Shown here: positions 52,770 through 64,000 of the stretch, piece after piece | Numbering within the stretch: the first letter of the stretch is position 1 | Layout of the letters: each line of letters begins with the position of its first letter | Assembly: GCF_016894345.1 (NCBI RefSeq) | Contig: NZ_CP069798.1 | Span: 2,439,385 to 2,503,384 of the forward strand | DNA: 64,000 nt | Source of the DNA: Paralysiella testudinis | Lineage (GTDB): Bacteria; Pseudomonadota; Gammaproteobacteria; Burkholderiales; Neisseriaceae | Direction: 5' to 3' | The notes under the pieces: model-generated | What the model was told of the DNA's origin: nothing | The model's input: the letters and a program-made list of their open reading frames with translations, nothing else | The model's database searches: none | Position numbers and translations under genes: made by a program

Positions 52770-54299
52770 ATGAAAAACACCCACGCCCATTACCTCACCC
52801 GCATTCTCACCGCATCGGTTTACGATGTGGCCGTTGAAACCCCGCTGGATTACGCCCGCAACCTGTCCGACCGCTTAAACAACCGCATCTGGATTAAGCG
52901 CGAAGACTTGCAGCCGGTGTTTTCATTCAAAATCCGCGGTGCCTACAACAAAATGGCCAAGCTGCCTGAAGCGGCACTGCAAAAAGGGGTGATTACCGCC
53001 AGCGCGGGCAATCATGCACAAGGCGTGGCCTTGTCGGCGCAAAGCCTGGGCTGCCAAGCCACCATTGTGATGCCCAAAACCACGCCTCAGATCAAAATCG
53101 ATGCGGTAAAAAAACGCGGCGGCAATGTGGTGCTGGCCGGCGAATCGTATAACGACGCCTACGACCACGCCATGGAATTGGTAGCACAAAGCGGCCTAGC
53201 CTATATCCCGCCGTTTGACGACCCCGATGTAATTGCCGGGCAAGGCACCATCGGCCTGGAAGTCATCCGCCAGCACCCCAAACACATCGACGCCATTTTC
53301 TTGCCTATCGGCGGCGGTGGCTTGGCCGCCGGCGTGGCCGCGTTTATCAAAAACGTGCGCCCGGAAATCAAAATCATCGGCGTGGAAACCGACGACGCTT
53401 GTGCCATGCGGCAATCCATCCATGCCGGCGAACGGCTGATGCTCAAAGACGTGGGGCTGTTTGCCGACGGCACCGCAGTGAAGCTGGTGGGCGAAGAAAC
53501 CTTTGCCTTGTGCCGCGATTTGCTCGATGAAATCATTTTGGTGGACACCGATGCCGTGTGCGCCGCCATCCAGGATATTTTTGACGACACCCGCAGCATT
53601 ACCGAGCCTTCCGGCGCCTTGGCATTGGCCGGTTTGAAAGCCTATATTGCGCGCGAGCAATGCAGCGGTCAAACCTTAATCACCGTGGCCAGCGGTGCCA
53701 ATATGAACTTCCACCGCCTGCGCCATGTTTCCGAACGCTGCGAAATCAGCGAAGGCCACGAAGGTATTTTTGCGGTCACCATTCCCGAAGAGCCGGGCAG
53801 CTTCCGCCGTTTTATCGACCTACTGGGCAGCCGCAACATCACCGAATTCAACTACCGCTACGGCGATAGCCGCCAAGCGCACATCTTTGTGGGCATTCAG
53901 GCAGCCGGTGCCGACGACTTGCAGCAAATCGCCGCCGAGCTCAACCAAGCCCAACTGCCCGCCTTGGATTTAACCCACGACGAAATGGCCAAAATCCACA
54001 TCCGCTATATGGTGGGCGGCCGCAGCAATCAAGTGGCCAACGAGCGCCTAATCAGCTTTGAATTCCCCGAGCGCCCCGGCGCATTAGGCCGCTTTCTCAA
54101 CCACATGCAGTCCGATTGGAACATCACCCTATTTCACTACCGCAATCATGGCGCTGACTATGGCCGCGTGCTGGTGGGCGTAGACGTTCCCCCGGCCGAC
54201 CATGCCGCTTTTGCCGCTTTTCTAGACAACCTAGGCTACAGCCACCACGAGCACACCGACAACGCGGCCTATAAGCTGTTTTTAAGCACCGCTGCCTGA
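52770..54299 (+). CDS. ilvA: Threonine ammonia-lyase, biosynthetic
   Basis: IlvA deaminates threonine to 2-oxobutanoate, the committed step of isoleucine synthesis. The 509-residue enzyme has the PLP lysine Lys54 in SFKIRGAYN, the glycine loop GGGGLAAGVA (about 182-191) and two ACT-like regulatory domains (about 335-410 and 430-505) for isoleucine/valine control. The ATG lacks a clear Shine-Dalgarno, and no leader attenuator was seen. It stands between a divergent dac gene and the GDH gene. Confidence 0.95.
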   Translation: MKNTHAHYLTRILTASVYDVAVETPLDYARNLSDRLNNRIWIKREDLQPVFSFKIRGAYNKMAKLPEAALQKGVITASAGNHAQGVALSAQSLGCQATIVMPKTTPQIKIDAVKKRGGNVVLAGESYNDAYDHAMELVAQSGLAYIPPFDDPDVIAGQGTIGLEVIRQHPKHIDAIFLPIGGGGLAAGVAAFIKNVRPEIKIIGVETDDACAMRQSIHAGERLMLKDVGLFADGTAVKLVGEETFALCRDLLDEIILVDTDAVCAAIQDIFDDTRSITEPSGALALAGLKAYIAREQCSGQTLITVASGANMNFHRLRHVSERCEISEGHEGIFAVTIPEEPGSFRRFIDLLGSRNITEFNYRYGDSRQAHIFVGIQAAGADDLQQIAAELNQAQLPALDLTHDEMAKIHIRYMVGGRSNQVANERLISFEFPERPGALGRFLNHMQSDWNITLFHYRNHGADYGRVLVGVDVPPADHAAFAAFLDNLGYSHHEHTDNAAYKLFLSTAA

Positions 54300-54383
54300 A
54301 CGCCTATCGGCAGGCTTTTATTGCATCGCAACACAAGCCCTGCTTGCTGTAGAGCAACAAACCCAGTATGGTAGACAACAACA

Positions 54384-54420
54384 CGCCATCTTTGTGCTGC
54401 ACAGCGGCACAAAGATGGCG
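54384..54420 (+). terminator. Hairpin after ilvA
   Basis: CGCCATCTTTGTGC pairs exactly with GCACAAAGATGGCG around nine bases, 85 bases after the ilvA stop. No T-run follows, so it may be a weak or Rho-assisted terminator. Confidence 0.5.
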
Positions 54421-54520
54421 TTGACACGTCAAATTTTGGCCTGCAACGCATGATTTCACTTTATGTTAAACACATAAGGCATAAGCAATATCCTTATATT
54501 CGCAACAGGAAAACACTGCC

Positions 54521-57500
54521 ATGAATCCCATCGACACCCTGATTAGCCAACTGCAACAACTGGCCGAAAACCAAAACCTGCCCGCCGACTTCGGCCAGTT
54601 TTTACAGTATTACTACGAAGACGCCGACATTGGCGATTTAAGCGGCTACCCCTTGCCGCAGCTGCTGGCCGGGGCGCTGGATCACTACCGCTTTGCCAGC
54701 GAGCCGCGCCAGCGCGGCCAAGCACGCTTGCGCTGCCTGCAACAGGGTGCCGATGCCGAATTTGCCGCCTGCAGCACCGTGATTGAAATGGTGGCCGACG
54801 ACATGCCGTTTTTGATTGACTCCACCATTTTGAACATCAACAAGCAAGACGCCCACCTCAACTGGATTGTGCACCCGGTGATTACCGCCCGGCGCGATGA
54901 AAAAGGCGCCGTCAAACAATGGCTGCGCAGCAAAAGCAGCGATGAAGGCAAAGAGTCTTTAATTCAAATCAGCCTGCAAACGCTGCCTGAACAGCAAGCA
55001 CAAGCCTTGGCCGATGCCCTGCAAAACATGCTCAACGGCATTTACGCGGTGGTAAACGACGAAGCGGCCATGCGCGAAAAAATCCACCACATCCGCCAGC
55101 ACATCATCACCGAAGGCCGCTCGGATCAAGCCGAAATCGTGGCGTTTTTGGAATGGATGGCCAACAACCACTATCTGTTTATGGGCTTTTGTGAATACAA
55201 CGTGGTGAGCGATGCCGCCGGTGAAATCCAGCTTCAGGTAGCCGAAAACAGCGGCTTAGGCGTTTTGGCCGGACGCCGCAACGCATCGTATTCCGCCGGT
55301 TTTTCCGCCCTGAATGCGGCCGACAAAAAAGCCTGGCTCGAAGGCGAACGGCTGATTCTGAACAAATCGCAACGCCGCGCCAACATCCACCGCAATGCCT
55401 ACTACGACTTGGTGGGCATCCAAAAACTTGACGCCTTGGGCAATGTGGTGGGGCAATGGCGCTTTATCGGCCTCTACACCGCCCAAGCCTATTTGTCCAG
55501 CGTATGGGACATCCCCATCCTGCGTCAGAAAAGCCAATATGTGGTAGAGCAATGCGACTTTATCCGCGGCAGCTACAAAGACAAAATGCTGCATTTCGTG
55601 CTGCAAACCTACCCGCGCGACGAATTGTTTGAAATCAGCGCCAAAGCCTTGGCCGACACCGCCAGCGGCATGGTGTCGCTCAACGAGCGCCCACGTGTGC
55701 GCCTGTTTACCCGCACCGACGACTTCAAGCGCTATGTGAGCGCCATCGCCTATCTGCCGCGCGAACAGTTCAACACCGAGCTGCGCCAGCGCGTGCGCCG
55801 CCATCTGGCCGAAGCTTTTGCCTCTAGCGAAAGCGATTTTGCGGTACAGCTCTTAGGCGACAGCCCCTTGGCACGGGTGCATTTTATGTTTCGTACCCAC
55901 GCCTCCACCCTGCCCGACTTCAGCACCGCCGCGCTAGAACAAGACATCAACACCATGGTGCGCGGCTGGCACAGCGACTGGCAGCAACTGGCCACCCAAC
56001 AAGGCTTGAGTGCCGAACAAACCGGCCCCTACGAAAACGCCTTTTCCGCCGGCTACCGCGAAAGCTTCAGCCCGGCCGAATCGCTGGACGACATCCGCAC
56101 CATCCAAACCCTGGACGAACAAGGCGAAACCGCCATGCGCATGGGTTTGCAGCCCGACAACACCATCGCTCCCTATTGGCTAAAAATGTACTTCAATGGT
56201 GCCAGCCCCAGCTTATCGAAAACCCTGCCCATCATTGAAAATCTCGGCTTGTCGGTGTATGCCGAAGTGCCCTACCGCATCCGCCGCAGCGGCGGCGATG
56301 TGGTGGGCTTAAGCCATTTCAGCCTGTCCTTGCCCGAAGGCCTTAGTGCCGAATTTATTGATCAGGAAAACACCCGCAACAACATCCTCGCGCTCTTGGA
56401 CGCGGTATGGCAAGGCCGGGTGGAAAACGACCGCTTCAATGCCTTGGTGGCCGCCGCCGGGATTGCTTGGCGCGACAGCGTGCTGGTGCGCGCCTTGGCC
56501 AAATTCCTCAAACAGGCCACGCTGCCGTTTGGCCAGCCCTATGTGGAGCAATGCTTAATGCGCCACGGCGCCATTGTGGCCAATTTGGTGGCGCTGTTTC
56601 ACGCCCGCCTGCATCCGGCCGATGCCGACGAAACCCGCGCCGCCGCCCTTCAGGCAGCCATTAAAACCCAATTGGCCGATGTGCCAAGCCTGGATGAAGA
56701 CCGTATTCTCAACGCCTTTATGACGGTGATTTTGGCCATCGAGCGCACCAATTTCTGGCAAAACGATGCCCAAGGCTGCCCCAAGCAAGACATCAGCTTC
56801 AAAATCCGCTCGGCGCAAATCGATTTTCTGCCCAAGCCGCATCCTTTGTTTGAAATCTGGGTCTACAGCCCGCGCGTGGAAGGCACACATTTGCGTGGTG
56901 CCAAAGTGGCGCGCGGTGGCTTGCGCTGGTCCGACCGCATGGAAGACTTCCGCACCGAAGTGCTGGGCTTGGTGAAAGCGCAAATGGTGAAAAATGCCGT
57001 GATTGTGCCGCACGGCTCCAAAGGCGGCTTTGTGTGCAAACAACTGCCACCGCCCAGCGAGCGCGAAGCCTATGCCGCCGAAGGCGTGGCCTGCTACCAA
57101 ATTTTCATCAACGCCCTGCTGGATCTTACCGACAACCTCAAACAAGGCGATATTATCGCGCCGGCCGATGTGAAGCGCCGCGATGAAGACGACCCCTATC
57201 TGGTGGTGGCCGCCGACAAAGGCACTGCCCGCTTCTCCGATGTGGCCAACGGCATTGCTCAAAAACACGGCTTCTGGCTGGATGACGCCTTCGCCTCCGG
57301 CGGCTCCGCCGGCTACGACCACAAAGGCATGGGCATCACCGCCCGCGGCGCATGGGAATCGGTAAAACGCCATTTCCGCCACTTGGGTAAAGACATTCAA
57401 AACGAAGACTTCACCGTGGTGGGCATTGGCGACATGGGCGGCGATGTGTTCGGCAACGGCATGCTGCTCTCGCGCCACATCCGCCTTAAAGCCGCTTTCA

Positions 57501-59281
57501 ACCACCGCCATATCTTTATCGACCCCAATCCGGATGCCGCCGCCAGCTTTGCCGAGCGCCAGCGCCTGTTTAACGCCGTGGCCGGTTGGGATCAATACGA
57601 CCCCGCCCTGATTTCCGAGGGCGGCGGCGTATACGAGCGCAATGTAAAAAGCATCAAACTCACCCCCGAAGTAAAAGCGTGGCTGGGCACCGATGCCGAC
57701 AGCCTGCCGCCCAGCGTACTGATTCACGAATTGCTCAAAGCCGATGTAGAGCTGCTCTACAACGGCGGCATCGGCACTTACATTAAAGCCAGTACCGAAA
57801 CCCACGCCCAGGCACAAGACCGCGCCAACGACGACTTGCGCGTAGACGGACGCGACATCAAAGCCAAAGTATTGGGCGAAGGCGGCAACCTCGGTGCCAC
57901 CCAACTTGGCCGCATCGAATACTGGCAAGCAGGCGGGCGCTGCTGCACCGATGCCATCGACAACTCCGCCGGTGTTGATTGCTCCGACCACGAAGTCAAC
58001 ATCAAAATCCTGCTCGGCGCCGAAGTGCAGCAAGGCCGCCTCACGCTGCCTGAACGCAACGAATTGCTCAAGGAGATGACCGACGACGTGGCCGCGCTGG
58101 TGCTGCGCAACAACTATCTGCAAACGCAGATTCTGGCCATGAACCAGCTCAACCCACACGCCTTTTTGCACGCCCATGCCGATTTGATTATGTTCCTGCG
58201 CGAACACGCCGGTTTGAGCCGCAAGCTGGAATTCTTGCCCAACGATGCCGAAATCAAGCAACGCGATTTGGCACAGCAAGGTTTGACCAATCCGGAAGTG
58301 GCGGTATTGCTCTCTTACAGCAAAATTCATTGCCAAAGCGAATTGTTGGAAAGCGACTTGCCCGACGACGCCAACTTTATGCCGGTGCTCACCCAATATT
58401 TCCCCACCGCCTTGCAACAGCGCTATGCCGACAAAATGGGCAGCCATTACCTCAAACGCGAAATCATCGCCAACCAGTTGGCCAACCGCGTGGTTAACCG
58501 CATGGGCATCAGCTTTGTGCAGCGTTTCAGCACCGAAATGGACGCCAGCGTGGCCGAAGTGGTGCGTGCCTACTGGATTGCCAGCGAATTGTTTGACGGC
58601 GAAGCGCGCTTTGCCCAAATCGAAGCACTCGACAACCGCATTCCGGCCGCAGAGCAAATGCAGCTGATGGCCACCTTTGCCCGCCTGCTCAACCGCGTGG
58701 CACGCCAGCTGCTCAGCCACAAACGCCCGTTTGGCGACATCGGCGCCTTTATCGAACGCTACCGCGCCCCGGTACAACAGCTGCTGCAACAACTGCCGCA
58801 ATGGGTAGGCACCAACGCCCATCCGAGCGTGCAAAAAGAAGAAGCCAAGCTGCGCAGCTTCGGCGTATTGGGCGACGATGACATCACCCTGTTGGCGCGG
58901 CTGCCGTTTGCCGAAAACAGCATTGCCATTCTCGATTTGGCACAACAGCAGCAACGCAGCCTGACCGAAGTGGCCGCAGCCTATTTTGCCTTATCGGAAA
59001 AGCTGAGCATGGGCTGGCTCTACCGCGCCATCGCCGCCTTGCCGCGCCACAACCAATGGCAAAACCAAGCCTGTTTGGCGGTGCGCGAAGACATCCAAAC
59101 CCTGCACCTGCTGGCCACCGAAAAATGGCTCGCCAGCGACGGCAATGCCCACGCGCGCGCCGAATTGGAAAACATACTCGACAAAGCCAGCCAGCAAATT
59201 CACGCCATGCAAGCCTACGAGCAAACCGATTTGGCCATGCTCTCGGCACTGGCACGCAGCCTGCTGCGGCTATTGGCCTAA
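54521..59281 (+). CDS. gdhB: NAD-specific glutamate dehydrogenase, large (180 kDa) type
   Basis: This catabolic enzyme oxidises glutamate to 2-oxoglutarate with NAD. The 1586-residue protein has the long N-terminal ACT-like and helical region of large GDHs (about 1-720). The catalytic part contains KVARGGLRWSDRMEDFRTE, split here as VARGGLRWSD and MEDFRTEVLGLV, with active-site KNAVIVPHGSKGGF. The nucleotide-binding VVGIGDMGGDVFGNG follows (about 967-981), then a helical C-terminal domain. AGGAAAA precedes the ATG. It is a single-gene unit ending in a strong hairpin. Confidence 0.95.
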   Translation: MNPIDTLISQLQQLAENQNLPADFGQFLQYYYEDADIGDLSGYPLPQLLAGALDHYRFASEPRQRGQARLRCLQQGADAEFAACSTVIEMVADDMPFLIDSTILNINKQDAHLNWIVHPVITARRDEKGAVKQWLRSKSSDEGKESLIQISLQTLPEQQAQALADALQNMLNGIYAVVNDEAAMREKIHHIRQHIITEGRSDQAEIVAFLEWMANNHYLFMGFCEYNVVSDAAGEIQLQVAENSGLGVLAGRRNASYSAGFSALNAADKKAWLEGERLILNKSQRRANIHRNAYYDLVGIQKLDALGNVVGQWRFIGLYTAQAYLSSVWDIPILRQKSQYVVEQCDFIRGSYKDKMLHFVLQTYPRDELFEISAKALADTASGMVSLNERPRVRLFTRTDDFKRYVSAIAYLPREQFNTELRQRVRRHLAEAFASSESDFAVQLLGDSPLARVHFMFRTHASTLPDFSTAALEQDINTMVRGWHSDWQQLATQQGLSAEQTGPYENAFSAGYRESFSPAESLDDIRTIQTLDEQGETAMRMGLQPDNTIAPYWLKMYFNGASPSLSKTLPIIENLGLSVYAEVPYRIRRSGGDVVGLSHFSLSLPEGLSAEFIDQENTRNNILALLDAVWQGRVENDRFNALVAAAGIAWRDSVLVRALAKFLKQATLPFGQPYVEQCLMRHGAIVANLVALFHARLHPADADETRAAALQAAIKTQLADVPSLDEDRILNAFMTVILAIERTNFWQNDAQGCPKQDISFKIRSAQIDFLPKPHPLFEIWVYSPRVEGTHLRGAKVARGGLRWSDRMEDFRTEVLGLVKAQMVKNAVIVPHGSKGGFVCKQLPPPSEREAYAAEGVACYQIFINALLDLTDNLKQGDIIAPADVKRRDEDDPYLVVAADKGTARFSDVANGIAQKHGFWLDDAFASGGSAGYDHKGMGITARGAWESVKRHFRHLGKDIQNEDFTVVGIGDMGGDVFGNGMLLSRHIRLKAAFNHRHIFIDPNPDAAASFAERQRLFNAVAGWDQYDPALISEGGGVYERNVKSIKLTPEVKAWLGTDADSLPPSVLIHELLKADVELLYNGGIGTYIKASTETHAQAQDRANDDLRVDGRDIKAKVLGEGGNLGATQLGRIEYWQAGGRCCTDAIDNSAGVDCSDHEVNIKILLGAEVQQGRLTLPERNELLKEMTDDVAALVLRNNYLQTQILAMNQLNPHAFLHAHADLIMFLREHAGLSRKLEFLPNDAEIKQRDLAQQGLTNPEVAVLLSYSKIHCQSELLESDLPDDANFMPVLTQYFPTALQQRYADKMGSHYLKREIIANQLANRVVNRMGISFVQRFSTEMDASVAEVVRAYWIASELFDGEARFAQIEALDNRIPAAEQMQLMATFARLLNRVARQLLSHKRPFGDIGAFIERYRAPVQQLLQQLPQWVGTNAHPSVQKEEAKLRSFGVLGDDDITLLARLPFAENSIAILDLAQQQQRSLTEVAAAYFALSEKLSMGWLYRAIAALPRHNQWQNQACLAVREDIQTLHLLATEKWLASDGNAHARAELENILDKASQQIHAMQAYEQTDLAMLSALARSLLRLLA

Positions 59282-59297
59282 ATGGTGTTTTAGCTGC

Positions 59298-59340
59298 ACA
59301 GAACGGGGCTTTCAGCTAGCCTGAAGCCCTGTTCTGTTTT
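59298..59340 (+). terminator. Terminator after gdhB
   Basis: ACAGAACGGGGCTTTCAG pairs, with few mismatches, with CTGAAGCCCTGTTCTGT around CTAGC, followed by TTTTGG. Confidence 0.7.
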
Positions 59341-59468
59341 GGTATTTTTTGATTCAATATTTGACTCAATAAAAGAAAAACGGATATGAATACCTTAAGC
59401 CGTGCATCGCTGCTTCATTCCCTTCAGGCTTAAGATTAAAAAGCACTGCCCGGATTCATTTGACAGTA

Positions 59469-59503
59469 AAAAAGGCTGCCTGAAACCTTTCAGGCAGCCT
59501 TTT
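59469..59503. terminator. Inverted DUS pair after gcvP
   Basis: AAAAGGCTGCCTGAAA pairs with TTTCAGGCAGCCTTTT, 18 bases after the gcvP stop on the minus strand. Confidence 0.75.
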
Positions 59504-59520
59504 AGCCAATACACAGCCGA

Positions 59521-62379
<2,859 letters not shown>

Positions 62380-62444
62380 GTTTTTCCTCTGGACTGGTTC
62401 AGTGTTGCATGGGTATACAGGCTGCCTGAAATGGCGGGCAGCCT

Positions 62445-62605
62445 AGGGTCTGTTCACATTTCATCGCGTGACCCTATTTTGGCTTAAAAGCCCGCTTTCT
62501 GCGTTGAAAATGCGCGCAAGGTGTTCAACCTTGCTGTGCTTTTCGCCTTGAACGCAGACTTTTCTGCTCAAAATCTGATGCACGGCTAAAATGTGAACAG
62601 ACCCT
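62445..62605. repeat. 161 bp inverted-repeat element, copy 2
   Basis: The ends AGGGTCTGTTCACATTT and AAATGTGAACAGACCCT are perfect 17-base inverted repeats. The inside matches 16518-16678 with few differences. It lies between gcvP and the DUF4189 gene. Confidence 0.8.
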
Positions 62606-62618
62606 AGAAAGTGGTGTT

Positions 62619-63635
62619 TTAACGGCGCGTGGCTTCGCCTATTTTTGGCCATCGTTCCAATTCCTGCTGCATCCAACGCTTTTGGTCGGCAATGCCTTTC
62701 TCGGAGGGCGGGGCATAATATGCCGGGCGCTCGCCGTATTGCAAGCCAGCGCATTGTGCATCGAAGTAGTAGCAGTCGTTGTCACCAAATTTGGCAACGC
62801 ACTGCCGGAATGCTTTTTGCTCCGCCTGCTTCGGATCGGCATCGGTGGCGGTGAAATACTGCGGCTTGCCTTGGTATTTGGCATAGGCCACCGCACCGCA
62901 AGTATCGGCAAAGGTTTGCAAAACCGTGCACGCACCTTGGCCACCGGCGCGGCAGAATTCTTCGGCGCTTCGCTGTGCGTCTTGTTTTTGCGTGTAGCTG
63001 GCGCTGGTGGTCACAAAACCAAACGTTTTCAAACCCACTTGGGTATTGAAAAAAGACACTTTTTGCCGCTGCATAATCGCCGTGATCAGGGCATGATTAT
63101 CGCCGGGCAGCCAGCCGTGGCGGCCGGAACCCTGCCCATTATCAAGCGTACCCCGGGGGGAGATAATGGTGGCGGCAACCTGGCAGCTGCTGCTGCCACA
63201 CTGAGCCAGCGCTTTTTGCTGTGCCTGGTCTTCGTCATCGCCGGTGGCCCAAAACGCTTTGCCTTGCTGCGCATCCCACGCCAGCACCAAAACGCCACCG
63301 GTGACCGTGGCCACCACCTTGCAGGGGCTAAACGGCTTGGCCGCTTCGCATTCTTTGACCGCACGCGGATTAATCACCGCCTTGCTGCTGATAAAACCGC
63401 CCGGCGCGGTATAAATACCATAAGCCATGCCGTGCTCGTCCATGGCCAGTGCGCCATACCAATTGTAGGTGGGCGGCGGCGGCGGTTCGTAGGTTTCGCA
63501 CCAGCGCGGCACCATCCCCTGAAGCTGGCCATTAAAAAAATACGGATCCTCGCCACATTGATACATCCTGGCATGCACCCCTGCCGAGATACTCAGCAAC
63601 ATCGCCATCGATATTGCTCTAAGCCCAATATTCAT
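62619..63635 (-). CDS. Exported protein with DUF4189-type repeats
   Basis: A 338-residue secreted or periplasmic protein. A signal peptide (about 1-23, ending VHA) is followed by a Pro-rich linker (EPPPPPTYN). Two DUF4189-like domains come next (about 60-155 and 190-280), each with YGALAMDE or FGFVTTSA-type openings and paired cysteines (ten or more Cys overall). A helical tail ends ELERWPKIGEATRR. AAGGAAG precedes the ATG at 63635. DUF4189 function is not established. The last bases are repeated at 63951-64000, so the gene is partly duplicated. Confidence 0.75.
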   Translation of the reverse strand: MNIGLRAISMAMLLSISAGVHARMYQCGEDPYFFNGQLQGMVPRWCETYEPPPPPTYNWYGALAMDEHGMAYGIYTAPGGFISSKAVINPRAVKECEAAKPFSPCKVVATVTGGVLVLAWDAQQGKAFWATGDDEDQAQQKALAQCGSSSCQVAATIISPRGTLDNGQGSGRHGWLPGDNHALITAIMQRQKVSFFNTQVGLKTFGFVTTSASYTQKQDAQRSAEEFCRAGGQGACTVLQTFADTCGAVAYAKYQGKPQYFTATDADPKQAEQKAFRQCVAKFGDNDCYYFDAQCAGLQYGERPAYYAPPSEKGIADQKRWMQQELERWPKIGEATRR

Positions 63636-63683
63636 CACAGCTTCCTTTCCGTTTGCCTTAACGGCAATAGCATCAACCGCGTT

Positions 63684-63950
63684 TTAGGCCGCAAACCCTT
63701 GCTGGCGCAAAAACGCCCACATTTTCTCTGCAAACACACGATAGCCTTGGGCATTGGCGTGGATTTGGTCGGATTTCAATTTTGGGTCGCCCAAAATTTC
63801 CGCCCACACACCAGCCAGCAAGGGAATGTTTAATTCTTGTGCCAATTCGGCATACAGCGGGTGGTCGCTTAAGCGGCCAAACAGCGCGCCGGTGGTGAAA
63901 TACGGCACCGCCACCAACACCACCGGCACACCAGCGGCCCCTACGGTGTT
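63684..63950 (-). pseudogene. C-terminal remnant of a GDSL/SGNH esterase
   Basis: About 88 codons, read PVVLVAVPY to WAFLRQQGFAA, match the C-terminal part of a GDSL (SGNH) arylesterase. The late Asp/His catalytic pair is present in SDQIHANAQGY. The N-terminal part with the nucleophilic GDS is missing. Upstream, the frame is closed by the TAA that ends the repeated DUF4189 tail (63953-63951). A GTG at 63929 could start a short peptide, but the enzyme cannot be active. The junction GGTGTTTTAA also occurs at the end of the neighbouring DUF4189 gene. Confidence 0.75.
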
Positions 63951-64000
63951 TTAACGGCGCGTAGCTTCGCCTATTTTTGGCCATCGTTCCAATTCCTGCT
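63951..64000 (-). CDS. 3' end of a second DUF4189-type gene (cut by window end)
   Basis: The last 50 bases repeat the 3' end of the 62619-63635 gene with one difference, encoding the same tail (QELERWPKIGEATRR). The body of this second copy lies beyond base 64000. It shows a tandem duplication with the esterase remnant trapped between the copies. Confidence 0.75.
   Translation of the reverse strand, partial: QELERWPKIGEATRR

Noticed and set aside
56555-58954. 799-codon minus-strand open frame opposite gdhB
   Set aside because: The GC-rich codon pattern of gdhB leaves the opposite frame open; the translation has no recognisable domain and no ribosome site.
8583-59503. Evenly repeated short motif as a CRISPR array
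   Set aside because: The repeat is the 12-base uptake sequence, scattered and paired as hairpins, without regular spacers or cas genes.
62380-62444. Glycine riboswitch before gcvP
   Set aside because: The leader is only some 65 bases before a repeat and shows no tandem aptamer-like conserved GGA/CC pattern.
62682-63833. 383-codon plus-strand frame at the right end
   Set aside because: Runs antisense through the DUF4189 gene and the esterase remnant; no domain.

Overview
The window reads as a chromosomal segment of a Neisseriaceae bacterium. The strongest sign is the 12-mer AGGCTGCCTGAA (the AG-simDUS dialect of the neisserial DNA uptake sequence). It recurs throughout, often as inverted pairs just after stop codons, with a minority of AGGCTACCTGAA (AG-eikDUS dialect) copies. 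Correia-like repeats, a ComEC competence gene, type IV pilin genes and neisserial-type metabolic genes agree. The genus cannot be fixed from the sequence alone; Simonsiella, Alysiella, Conchiformibius and their relatives share this dialect. No rRNA, tRNA or CRISPR array was seen.

Layout. 1-3.5 kb: iron uptake efeU (cut by the window edge), efeO and efeB, with a dispersed repeat between efeO and efeB. 4-8.6 kb: mutY, an rRNA methyltransferase, an rRNA pseudouridine synthase and prpF. 8.9-11.3 kb: feoA-feoB plus a Cys-rich FeoB partner. 11.4-16.3 kb: higBA, ferredoxin-NADP reductase, a J-domain protein, a Cys/Met PLP enzyme and folE2. 17-19.9 kb: an RclR-like AraC regulator divergent from AhpD-like, DUF417 (RclC-like) and DUF302 genes, probably a reactive chlorine response module. 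20-27 kb: cstA-ybdD, gph-recX and comEC. 27-33 kb: a repeat-rich plastic zone with a decayed IS110, nested MITE-like repeats, a nucleoside hydrolase and a pilin cluster (two pilins plus TfpZ). 33-41.5 kb: maeB, ccoGH, kup, argC and erpA. 41.6-46.8 kb: a relBE cassette between direct repeats, a leuA with an in-frame N-terminal DNA-binding-like domain, nsrR, phoU and an unknown protein. 47-48.5 kb: an IS481 nested inside a Correia-like element. 48.5-62.4 kb: ETF-QO, a lipoprotein with a poly-A promoter, D,D-carboxypeptidase, ilvA, the large NAD-glutamate dehydrogenase and gcvP. The right end holds a DUF4189 gene, a beheaded GDSL esterase and the start of a second DUF4189 tail.

The genes suggest a respiratory, amino-acid- and organic-acid-using mucosal-type organism: pyruvate/peptide uptake (CstA), malic enzyme, GDH, GcvP, ETF-QO, cbb3-oxidase assembly factors, two ferrous iron systems and nitric oxide sensing (NsrR). 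DNA uptake and pilus genes fit natural transformation.

The main unexplained structure is: (i) the HTH-LeuA fusion with four TTGTCTAA operator-like sites upstream; (ii) a set of small inverted-repeat elements with exchangeable ends, several starting exactly at TAA stop codons; (iii) a ~250 bp dispersed element with a covarying stem; (iv) two putative phase-variable promoters; (v) nested or duplicated junctions showing recent rearrangement. All statements come from reading the sequence; no database search was run.
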